A DNA stretch of 20,283 bases, from positions 1 through 20,283 of the IMG/VR virus record IMGVR_UViG_3300038369_000374; one strand, given 5' to 3'. Source of the stretch: a virus. The notes under the pieces are model-generated. The model saw nothing but the letters and a program-made list of their open reading frames with translations. It did no database searches and was not told where the DNA came from. The translations under genes and the position numbers were made by a program. Below are positions 1-9,335 of this stretch, in pieces (the first letter of the stretch is position 1; each line of letters begins with the position of its first letter).

Positions 1-3000
1 TATTCATCATCAATTTTTAATATGTCTCCATTACGTATAGAAGAAATACCAGTCATTGAGAACACTGTTGATGCTGTTCCTATTTGTCCACCATTCGCTT
101 CTAAATCATAAACAATCGGAGTATATGCAATTGGAGATTGTATTACATCATCAATAGCAATTATTGCTTTCTCCAACTTTTTAACCATTTCAAATGAATG
201 TTTATTACCACTTCCTTCATCTATAAAGGTTACTGCAATTCCTGCAGCTGCATATTCAGGTCTTGTGGCAATTTTGAATTTTTCGTTATTAGTTCTAATT
301 GCATAAACTTGATATGGAAGTTTATTAGTTACAACACCAACAGAGTCAGCAGTTACTCCAATACCAATAGATGTAGATGTAAGTCCTGCTACTGATGATC
401 CTGCTCTATAAATTAATTCTTCTCCAGTTTCAAAGAAATGGTTAGTTATTGAAAATTCACCAGTTGTTTTATTTAAAATTGCAGTATCTGAAGGATCCCA
501 GAATTTTTGGAATATAGGAGTATCCTTATAATCCATTCTAAAGGATGTTTTATTAATTCTAGAACTATTTGTTGCATCAAATAAACCAATACCAAATTCT
601 TGTGTTTTTATAGAACCATAATTAATGTTTTGATATAGATTTTCTGTTTCTACTTCTTGGTATAAAACTTCATTAAATGATTTGATAGTAACTATACCAG
701 TTATGGAAGAATCTGGATAAAACTTAACTGCAACATTTGATCCATCAATAGCAGCACCAAATGTTCCTATTCCAGTTGTGCTCCCTATAGATAAGAAAGG
801 ATATTGTGTTGAATAAGTATCTGTGCTATCAGGACTTAATGTTAATATTTGGTGCAATGCATATGTCGCACCATAACTTACGCTAACTAAAGACTTGATA
901 GAATTAGTTAGTGTTGCATCTGCACTAAAGATTGTAGTTTCTCCAGTGCCAACTGTAGAGTTACCTGAGAAATATGCACTTCTTTCATTACCATCTGCTT
1001 GAGAGGTTCCTATCTTAAATCTTAAAGCACCATCAGCATTAGATGTAGAACCAAATCCAATAGCATTTGCTCTAACAGTTACTGGAACAGTAAGTGGGTT
1101 TGTATATGATAATGTAAGTTTTCCATTTGCTACAGAAGCATCAAAGTTTGAGAAATCATTACCACTAAATCCTTGAGATGAATCAGAATCAAAATAGTAA
1201 TCACTTACATAAGTATCTGTACCATCATGATGGATGTATAATTCTGTATAATTTTGAGTGAATAAATCAGTTGCATTTAAATGTAAATGAACGTGCATAG
1301 CATCAAAGTTATCAGAATCATATTCAAGTATTGTATTTGTAGATCCAACCCCTACAATAGCATTTGTAGACTGATTCTTAATCAAACCAATTGTTGTAGA
1401 TGCTAATCCAACTACGTTACCATTAAATGTATCCTTAATAAATTTAATATCATAATCAATATTGAATACATCATTAGGTGTAAATCTTAAAGATAGAACA
1501 TCAAATTCATCAACAATACCAGTTACTTCTGCAAATTCTTGTTCAGTATATCCATATTCATTAGTTGATGTATTTGCTATGCCTGTAGTGGATAAATATC
1601 CTTTTCTTAAAGTAAATACTGATTCAAATTCTGGATCATGAAGAACAATTATTTCATGAATAGAATTCTGTACATTATCTGTACTTCTAACTTGAACTAA
1701 GTATCTTGCAAAATCTTTTCCAGATTCATCTAAGTCTATAAATGTATCATTTACATTCTCTTTATTTGTAAATTGCTTACTTACATCATCAATTACAAGA
1801 ACTCTATTTGTTTTACATATAACACTATCAACAAAACTCTTAAATCTAAATTGTAAGAATTTAGAAGAATTAGTACCATCTACTAACTGAGGTTCAAAAT
1901 CCCTTGCTTGTGCGAATCCATATATTGTATCTATTCTATTTTCTTGAATCAGATCAGTATATTGTAAAGATTCAACAGTTGTTAATCCTATAGCAACTTG
2001 AGCAGTAGTTGCTATTCCAACATCAACAAAGTTTTTCAAACCAGTTGTATGAACTAAACGATTAATTACGTCTATTGAATCCTGATATTGAATAGGACTC
2101 TTAACTGAATATGATAAGTTTTGATAGTAATCATTATCAGGTAAAACTTGAATATCATTATTAAGTTGTCCTGTATTCTTCTTCCAACCTTTATTTGATC
2201 TTACAGAGAAATCTATATTAAATTTACCATCACTTTTTATAATTCTAGAAATAGTTCCAGTTGAACCAGACTGTACACCTCTGAGAGAATCTCCAGACTT
2301 AACTTCAAATTTCCCAGAAGTTTTAATGTAATCTGGTAAAACTGTGGTTACATTTAAATCTGTTGGTTCTCCATTAACAAATAATTGCTCTCCTTGCGTA
2401 AATTTACTCTTTCCTTGAGTAACTTTAAACACTGGATATTCATTTCTTTTTACAATATTTGCAAATGATCCTTGAGTGGTATTTGCTAAGCCTGGATTAG
2501 TTGTTAAACCTGCTACACTAAACTTAAGTTTTGCAGGAATAAGATTTTCATATGAAATAACTTTAAAGAAGTTAAACTGATAATCTTCAGAGTTAAATCC
2601 ACTACCATCTGTACCAGATTTAGTTATTCCCTCTACAAATATTTCATCTCCAACATTAAAGACAGAAGTACTAAAACCAAGTAGAGGTGTGGTTAAGAAA
2701 CATGTAACAATTCCACTGGTTGATGATTGCATAGTGGATATGCCAACACCATTACTATTATTGATAGCAAATAATGTTTTACTATTAAAGTTTAATCCTG
2801 TTGGTTGTTCAAAAATATTAACAGCAGAAACTGAACTTGATTGAACTTCTGTTGTTAATATACCATCATTAATTTTTTCTCCTGTAATTGAATCTACAAT
2901 TGCAATATCAGGTGCTGATGTATAATTATCTCCACCATTTATTATTTCTACGTCTGTTATAGTTAAATTAGATTGAAGTTCAAGTGTAGATGGTATATTT

Positions 3001-6000
3001 GCTTCAGGTCTAAGTGTTTTATCTCCATTATATTCAAATGCCTGATCTATAACTCTTATCTCCTTGATCTTACCCACAGTATCAGACTGAGCAAATAATA
3101 CTGCATCAGTACCATTTACAGTTGTTATGCTAGAAATACCAGGCAATTGTTTATAATCATTACCTTCTGAAATCATTTGCACTTTTGAAATAGAACCAGA
3201 GGCAGTTTTTGAAGTAGTATTATACTTCATAATCTCAGTGTTATCCTGAGTATAAAGTTCTAATTCTGGATCTTTAAGAAGAGATATAACAAATGAAGTT
3301 GTAGCTACACCAACAACTGAATAAGTTCCATCATATTTGCTATTATCAAACGTAATTTGGTTATAATCAATAACTGTTGAATCTGCTGTGGATATAAACC
3401 CACCTCTTTCTACGTTATAGAACAATGGTTGTGTAGGATCTGGCACTACATCAATTAAAGAATCAGTATACTTTAAAGTAAATGAAGCAGTTGATGTTAC
3501 ACCAACAGTTCCCACACCAGAAGTTGAAAATGTTGTTGTATTTGCAACAGATACAAATTGATTTTGGAATGTTTGATCAGTATATAAGTTAAACTTAAAT
3601 CCCTGTAAGGTAGAATCTGATAAATCAAATACAACATCATTACCTCTAGTTGGGAACAATCTTGGATTAATTGCTGAAAACTCTTGTTCAGCTCCACCTG
3701 TAGATCCTATAGAAATAACTTTAGGAGGTGATGCAACTGAATCTTCATAAGTAAGAGCAAGTTTGAATCTATTTTTATCAACTTTGTAAATGTAGAACAA
3801 ACCTGGTTCTAGTCCTTGTGCTACTTCATCTGTAGCGTTGTAATAAATTTTTTCTCCAGTTATAAATGGATGATTGTTAAGTGTTACTATACTTTCTATG
3901 GTATCAATAGCAGTTGAAGTAAATCCTATAGGATCTATAACAAGTTTTTCTATATCAAAATTATACTTAACTCTTACTTTAGTAGATGTTCCAATACCGA
4001 CAGATCTATTTGGTACAATAGTTAAAGAAATTTGATCTTCTGGTTGTAGATTATGTGCAGTTGATACAGACACTACTGCATCATTTTTTTGAACCACACA
4101 TACAACTTGATTCTTAGTTGGTTCTAGAGAATATTCATAATTATCAGATCCGTTACCATAGAAATATAAACCATTTGTTGATGTAGTTAATCCAGATTGA
4201 GTTACAATTCCAATATAATCTTCAGATTTATTAATAACATATAAAGTTTCAGGATTATCTCCAATGTCAAATGTTGCAGATGATTCTGTATTTGCTACAG
4301 AGATAGAATTACCTCCACCATTTTTTCTAAATGTTACTCTTTCTCCTGTTTTAAAAGGATGATTAGGTAAGAAAATACTTTGTGTAGGTATAGAAATATT
4401 ATAATTTTTATCTCCTATAGGATATTCTACTGCAATTCCAATACCAGGTGTAGAACCAATACCAATAGACTCTGTTGGATTGAAAAATACTTTTTCATTT
4501 AATGAAGATTCAAAGAAGGGAGAATCTACTGGAATTTTAATTGTATTTGGATAAACATACCCAACAATAGAAGTTGTATGTGCTGATCCTGTAATACCTC
4601 TTTTTGCTCTAATTATATTTCTATCACCAAATACGTTTAGTACTGATAAAACTTCTGTACCAATTCCAATAGTAGATCCAATTGATAATGTTTGTGGTAT
4701 GTTAGACACATAAATGTCTGTCATGATACCAGAAGAACTATTAGCAGGTAAATCTTGATATAAATTAAATGTTGCAGTAGTTATTGCAACTGTTCTTAAT
4801 CCTGCAACATTTTTAACAAATGTAGAAAGACCTGTTATAGAAATAATATCATCCTTTTGGAAATCATGAAAAGGATTTATTTTAATGTTTATACTACCTT
4901 TATCCCAAAGTAAAACAGATCCTGCATACTCTGTAAGAGATGATGCTATAGAGGTTACAACTTGTCCCTCAACTTTAGATACTTTTGCACTAGCACCACC
5001 ACCATTAGTGTTAGTATTATCAAAATTAATTAAATCATCTACTTGATAATTTACTCCTGCATTTCTAATATCTACACTGGTTATAGATCCTTTAGTTATA
5101 GATTCTATTGAAGATTCTTGACTGAATAAACTCTGAGATTCTATAATAAAATCATTTCTTGATCCAGTTACACCTAATTGATGTGGGAAAGTATTTCTAA
5201 CTATGTCTGAATTGTTTAAATCAAAACTTTGATCTTTATCATCAATTTGATTTAAAGATCTGAATCTCTTTCCAATAAAATAAGGAAATTTAGGAGTAAA
5301 AGTTCCATCAGTTGTTATACCTGCAAAGTAAGCATAAGTTCCATTTGGATATTCTGGAGTTTTACAGAATCTTGTATTATGAATATCCAAATCTCCAGTA
5401 GCATCATATGTAAAATCTTCAATAAAGAATCCATCAACAAATCCTTGTGGACGATCTACAATAATAGATGAATCTAATTTATAACCAGTACTCAATACTC
5501 TAACACCTGATGAAGCATCAAGAGGATCACTAAAACCAAAAGGACCATAAATTGGATGCCCATCATAAGCATATCCAATTATAGGGGAATGAGTTGTTCC
5601 AGTATCATTAAACTCTCCAGAAGCTATTTCATTTGAATATGAAATATTCACATATTCCAAACCTTTAGAAAGAGTAGGATGTAAATATTCCGATCCATGT
5701 CTTTGGGCATCATTTACAGTTAAAGATCTTATACTTGTAGAAAATTTAGCATTTTTACCTGCAGGTGTTACACTAATACTAGTTTTGTCTTGAGTATAAT
5801 TTGTTCCTTCTGATATAACAGATACTTCTATAATTTGTCCATCTCTAATGACAGGACGAACAACTCCTCCACTACCATCGCCATTTATTGTTAATTCGGG
5901 AAGAGAAAAATACTCAGAACCTCTTGATCTAACATCAACTCTTATTATCTTTCCACCTACAACGACAGGATACAAAGATGCACCTTTACCATTTTTAACA

Positions 6001-9000
6001 GTAACACTTGGTGATTTTTCAAAATTTAAGGTAGTGCTTCCGTAACCTGTACCAGTTTCATATAGATAAGCATCTATAATACTACCTTTAACATAAGGTG
6101 TTGCTGTAATAACCCCAGAGGTTCCAGAACCGTATGAAACGTTAATGTTTAACTTTATATCGGGATACTTAAATTGATGGAAACCAGACCCAACAGAGTC
6201 TAATTTAATGTATAGTCTACTATCATAATTATCTCTAACTGTTCCACCGATACCTGCGTCTGCAACTCTGAACTGATCTTTGTTCTTTTCAAAAACGTAA
6301 TATTGATTAGTAGTAACTAATCCAGATATAACAGTTCCTGTATTTTGATACTCTATTAAATCTCCTTCTTTAAATCCATGATTTTCAAAATTAACAAGAT
6401 GATCTATGGTAGAAATACCAACTGGTTTAACACTTAACTCTCTATTTTGGTAGTTAGAACCTCCTTCTAAAACTCTAACAGATTTTAAAGTTTTCTTACC
6501 ATTAAAAGTTCTAAATCTATGAATACCAGAGTTAGAAGTAGTGGTAAATCCAATTGTATTGATTCCTGTTTGAAAATCATTTTCAGAAAAATATAATCTA
6601 ATTGTTTGTGCGTTTACAAATTCTGCAATATATTTTGTATTTTCTACTAAAAATCTATTTTGATCTGCATTAGAAGCAGCAAAGGTTCCTATTCCTAAAG
6701 GAGCATTACCATTTGTTCGATATACAACTTCTTCTCCATCAGCAAAATTATGATCACCTAAGAATGTAATAGTTTCTGCAGATTCTCCTATACCACCACC
6801 AAATGTCAATAATCTAGCATCAAAACTAGCACTCAGAAAACTATCTTCAATCACTGGTTCTAAAGCAACACCATTACCAGGACCTCCACCAGTTATACTG
6901 ACAGAAATAACTTTATCCAATTCTCTTGTTTGAGGATCTACTAATATTTTTTCAACAGATCCACTAAGAACTGGTCTTACGAGTGCTGTTGTTCCAGATC
7001 CTGTATTTGCAACTTCAATTACAGGTGGATTTATCACATCATATCCAGTTCCTGAATTTAAGACGTTTGCAGAGACTAAAGGACCTGAATATATTTTATC
7101 TTGAGATTTGTAATTTTTAATTTCAACACCATTTATCAACATACCAACTGTTTCTGTCGTGGTATCCAATCCATCATTCTCTCTAGGTATTAATGGAAAC
7201 TTTCTAAGAAGTTTCTGTGGTTGGATTTGTTTTTGATATACAGATCTTAGAGTAAATGTATGTTTTCCTCCAATTCCGACAAGTAATGGTTCAAATTCAA
7301 GATTTAAATCTCCTTGAATGAAAGAATTAGAAGCATATAACTTAATTTGATGTTTATTAGGTAATACTCTAACATAATATGATTTACCTGTATCTAATCC
7401 TGTAATTGCTGTGCTTTCTGGTTCATATATAACTTCATCGCCAGTTAAAAATGGAACATTTGTAGGGAAGTTTATAATAGAATATGCTAATTCTCCTGTT
7501 TCTGTCTGTAAAGCATTACTTTCAGTTGTTCCTGCACCAATGAATGTAATAGCAGTTCCAACCACTATAGATGGTGTTGATGGTACAGTATCTTGTCTAA
7601 ATGTATAAGATGGAAGAGAGTTAGATGCAACATACATAAACTCTTCGCCATAAAATCCAAAGTCAAGATCTTCGCTATAAACGTTCTGTACGTCCGCAAA
7701 TAAGTCTGAATATTGTAGAGGTACAAATTTACTTGTAGACTTCTTTGGTACCCTTCTAAGGGAATGTGGAATGCTTGTATCAGTGCTAAATCCAGTATAA
7801 TCTAATGTTACTTGCTTATCATTAAAATCAATAGCAGTAACTTTAGCATTTTCTAATTGTACCTTCTTATTAATATCATTTACGATATTAACACGATCAT
7901 TTATTTTTAAACTTGCTTTATCAATTGAAGATTTTAAAGTAAACTGTTTTGCACTTGTATCAATACCAGAACATTCAAAAGTAGAACTGGTATTATAAAT
8001 CCATGAATTAGCAAATCTTTGTTTATTTGTCTTTTCAGCAGCAGATACTGGATTTTCAATTACATCTCCTAATTCTTTAATTGAAATTTTTTCATTAGCT
8101 AATGAAAGACCTGCATCTTTTGCTAAATCTAAATTAGATATTATTCCTGCTACCCTTAAATTAACTGGTTTTGTAAAGTCTCCATTTTCATAACCAAATA
8201 TAATTTCATCAGATCTAACGTCATCAGTTGCAGTAATTTCAGCATTAATTCCAGAACAATTTAAAAATTGATTTAAAGTTTTATCAGTGTAAGTTATGGT
8301 GTTAATACCACTAAGAATAGTACCAGTTGCAGGAAATCCTACAGTAGAATCAACTGTAATTACCGATGATCCAGCTGAAACATTAGTAATTGATTTTGTA
8401 TTTGGAGTTACTTCAAACTCTCCTTCTATGAGATCCTGATTACTATAACCAATGAATAGTGCTAATTTATAGTAGGTTTTATTATTTCGGGTTACTATTT
8501 CAATTTCAGATATTGCTGCTTTTGTTCTAGGATTAGATTTGCTGTATATTGTCTGTCCTACTAACTGATTAACATCTCCTGATAATCTTTCTACTAATAC
8601 AATTTCTCTTCTAACAAATTCAGCATCTGAAGGTTTTAATAAAAATTTCTCTAGATCAATAACAGATGGTGTTACTCCAAATAAAACTCTGTAGAGTATT
8701 TTAAATGATTCCTCTGTGCCTTTTGCTTGATAAAAAGTTCTTGCTTCTTTTATAAAATTACCTGCATTTAATTCTGGAACAAAATCAACATCCTCTAAAC
8801 CAGGTGCAAGAGAGAATTTTATTTTTTTATAAAATTCTTTTAAAAATAGAGAACTTAAATTTTGTACTGGTGATTCGTTATCATGATTTGCAGCAGTTGA
8901 TGTATTAAATACAAGTTCTTCTGAATTTGATAAACTATGATATGAAGTTATTCCACTGAAACCACGTACACATCCTGTAAATGTATTAGTAGTTAAACCA

Positions 9001-9332
9001 GTATAAGTTATTATTTCATCATCAATTTTTAGAAGACCATATTCATTAGGGAATCCTCTAGTATCTACAACTTCAATTACACCATCAGTTGAAGATGCAG
9101 CGGTAGTAAGCGAAGTAACACCTACAACAACTTGTGGTGTTAATTGGTCAAGACTTAAATATTGATCAAGATTATCAACTAAATCAACAGGTCCTCCTTG
9201 ATACTCCTGAGAAAGGTAGTATTGTTGAAGGAATTCTGTTGTTTTGGGACTTTGAGTACGAATAAACTCAGGTAATTGTCCCTCTATCAGTTGGTGAACC
9301 TTTACTCTTGATTCGATACCAGTTTGTATCAT
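1..9332 (-). CDS. Giant virion structural protein at the gp7 position, incomplete at its C-terminus (>3,110 codons)
   Basis: The reading frame opens at an ATG 3 bases after the gp6 stop, with AGAGGA upstream inside the end of gp6, and stays open to the left edge, so the C-terminus is missing. The N-terminal 230 residues (start MIQTGIESRVKVHQLIEG) look globular, with a charged helical stretch near 170-215 (RTFYQAKGTEESFK). The rest is beta-rich, dominated by G, S, T, N and V, with GIG/GIST turns and a recurring G-x-G/N-Y followed by P-x-I/V unit. Examples lie near residues 755, 1080, 1130, 1415, 2050 and 2125. LLKIDDEI near residue 112 recurs as ILKIDDE at the left edge. A YHYH-type motif lies at 1250-1265. 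Gene order gp25-gp6-this gene resembles T4 6-7, and cyanophage relatives are annotated as virion structural proteins. A baseplate or tail-periphery role is inferred from synteny. It is about three times the length of T4 gp7, so orthology is unproven. Confidence 0.85.
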   Translation of the reverse strand, partial: MIQTGIESRVKVHQLIEGQLPEFIRTQSPKTTEFLQQYYLSQEYQGGPVDLVDNLDQYLSLDQLTPQVVVGVTSLTTAASSTDGVIEVVDTRGFPNEYGLLKIDDEIITYTGLTTNTFTGCVRGFSGITSYHSLSNSEELVFNTSTAANHDNESPVQNLSSLFLKEFYKKIKFSLAPGLEDVDFVPELNAGNFIKEARTFYQAKGTEESFKILYRVLFGVTPSVIDLEKFLLKPSDAEFVRREIVLVERLSGDVNQLVGQTIYSKSNPRTKAAISEIEIVTRNNKTYYKLALFIGYSNQDLIEGEFEVTPNTKSITNVSAGSSVITVDSTVGFPATGTILSGINTITYTDKTLNQFLNCSGINAEITATDDVRSDEIIFGYENGDFTKPVNLRVAGIISNLDLAKDAGLSLANEKISIKELGDVIENPVSAAEKTNKQRFANSWIYNTSSTFECSGIDTSAKQFTLKSSIDKASLKINDRVNIVNDINKKVQLENAKVTAIDFNDKQVTLDYTGFSTDTSIPHSLRRVPKKSTSKFVPLQYSDLFADVQNVYSEDLDFGFYGEEFMYVASNSLPSYTFRQDTVPSTPSIVVGTAITFIGAGTTESNALQTETGELAYSIINFPTNVPFLTGDEVIYEPESTAITGLDTGKSYYVRVLPNKHQIKLYASNSFIQGDLNLEFEPLLVGIGGKHTFTLRSVYQKQIQPQKLLRKFPLIPRENDGLDTTTETVGMLINGVEIKNYKSQDKIYSGPLVSANVLNSGTGYDVINPPVIEVANTGSGTTALVRPVLSGSVEKILVDPQTRELDKVISVSITGGGPGNGVALEPVIEDSFLSASFDARLLTFGGGIGESAETITFLGDHNFADGEEVVYRTNGNAPLGIGTFAASNADQNRFLVENTKYIAEFVNAQTIRLYFSENDFQTGINTIGFTTTSNSGIHRFRTFNGKKTLKSVRVLEGGSNYQNRELSVKPVGISTIDHLVNFENHGFKEGDLIEYQNTGTVISGLVTTNQYYVFEKNKDQFRVADAGIGGTVRDNYDSRLYIKLDSVGSGFHQFKYPDIKLNINVSYGSGTSGVITATPYVKGSIIDAYLYETGTGYGSTTLNFEKSPSVTVKNGKGASLYPVVVGGKIIRVDVRSRGSEYFSLPELTINGDGSGGVVRPVIRDGQIIEVSVISEGTNYTQDKTSISVTPAGKNAKFSTSIRSLTVNDAQRHGSEYLHPTLSKGLEYVNISYSNEIASGEFNDTGTTHSPIIGYAYDGHPIYGPFGFSDPLDASSGVRVLSTGYKLDSSIIVDRPQGFVDGFFIEDFTYDATGDLDIHNTRFCKTPEYPNGTYAYFAGITTDGTFTPKFPYFIGKRFRSLNQIDDKDQSFDLNNSDIVRNTFPHQLGVTGSRNDFIIESQSLFSQESSIESITKGSITSVDIRNAGVNYQVDDLINFDNTNTNGGGASAKVSKVEGQVVTSIASSLTEYAGSVLLWDKGSINIKINPFHDFQKDDIISITGLSTFVKNVAGLRTVAITTATFNLYQDLPANSSSGIMTDIYVSNIPQTLSIGSTIGIGTEVLSVLNVFGDRNIIRAKRGITGSAHTTSIVGYVYPNTIKIPVDSPFFESSLNEKVFFNPTESIGIGSTPGIGIAVEYPIGDKNYNISIPTQSIFLPNHPFKTGERVTFRKNGGGNSISVANTESSATFDIGDNPETLYVINKSEDYIGIVTQSGLTTSTNGLYFYGNGSDNYEYSLEPTKNQVVCVVQKNDAVVSVSTAHNLQPEDQISLTIVPNRSVGIGTSTKVRVKYNFDIEKLVIDPIGFTSTAIDTIESIVTLNNHPFITGEKIYYNATDEVAQGLEPGLFYIYKVDKNRFKLALTYEDSVASPPKVISIGSTGGAEQEFSAINPRLFPTRGNDVVFDLSDSTLQGFKFNLYTDQTFQNQFVSVANTTTFSTSGVGTVGVTSTASFTLKYTDSLIDVVPDPTQPLFYNVERGGFISTADSTVIDYNQITFDNSKYDGTYSVVGVATTSFVISLLKDPELELYTQDNTEIMKYNTTSKTASGSISKVQMISEGNDYKQLPGISSITTVNGTDAVLFAQSDTVGKIKEIRVIDQAFEYNGDKTLRPEANIPSTLELQSNLTITDVEIINGGDNYTSAPDIAIVDSITGEKINDGILTTEVQSSSVSAVNIFEQPTGLNFNSKTLFAINNSNGVGISTMQSSTSGIVTCFLTTPLLGFSTSVFNVGDEIFVEGITKSGTDGSGFNSEDYQFNFFKVISYENLIPAKLKFSVAGLTTNPGLANTTQGSFANIVKRNEYPVFKVTQGKSKFTQGEQLFVNGEPTDLNVTTVLPDYIKTSGKFEVKSGDSLRGVQSGSTGTISRIIKSDGKFNIDFSVRSNKGWKKNTGQLNNDIQVLPDNDYYQNLSYSVKSPIQYQDSIDVINRLVHTTGLKNFVDVGIATTAQVAIGLTTVESLQYTDLIQENRIDTIYGFAQARDFEPQLVDGTNSSKFLQFRFKSFVDSVICKTNRVLVIDDVSKQFTNKENVNDTFIDLDESGKDFARYLVQVRSTDNVQNSIHEIIVLHDPEFESVFTLRKGYLSTTGIANTSTNEYGYTEQEFAEVTGIVDEFDVLSLRFTPNDVFNIDYDIKFIKDTFNGNVVGLASTTIGLIKNQSTNAIVGVGSTNTILEYDSDNFDAMHVHLHLNATDLFTQNYTELYIHHDGTDTYVSDYYFDSDSSQGFSGNDFSNFDASVANGKLTLSYTNPLTVPVTVRANAIGFGSTSNADGALRFKIGTSQADGNERSAYFSGNSTVGTGETTIFSADATLTNSIKSLVSVSYGATYALHQILTLSPDSTDTYSTQYPFLSIGSTTGIGTFGAAIDGSNVAVKFYPDSSITGIVTIKSFNEVLYQEVETENLYQNINYGSIKTQEFGIGLFDATNSSRINKTSFRMDYKDTPIFQKFWDPSDTAILNKTTGEFSITNHFFETGEELIYRAGSSVAGLTSTSIGIGVTADSVGVVTNKLPYQVYAIRTNNEKFKIATRPEYAAAGIAVTFIDEGSGNKHSFEMVKKLEKAIIAIDDVIQSPIAYTPIVYDLEANGGQIGTASTVFSMTGISSIRNGDILKIDDE
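5535..5585 (-). other. YHYH-type motif inside the giant structural protein
   Basis: Residues about 1250-1266 of the giant protein read PIIGYAYDGHPIYGPFG, followed by a D-P. This matches the core of the YHYH domain family (G-Y-x-x-D-G-x-P-I-Y-G-P), known from bacterial surface or secreted proteins and from large cyanophage structural proteins. It is embedded between beta-rich repeats. Its biochemical role is not established. An involvement in surface contact is only an inference. Confidence 0.6.
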
Positions 9333-9335
9333 ATT

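Noticed and set aside
1-9330. Several short plus-strand and off-frame minus-strand open frames inside the giant gene (e.g. 198-395, 3497-3697, 5848-6045, 7411-7608)
   Set aside because: They are shadows of the continuous minus-strand frame, have no ribosome sites and their translations are low-complexity.
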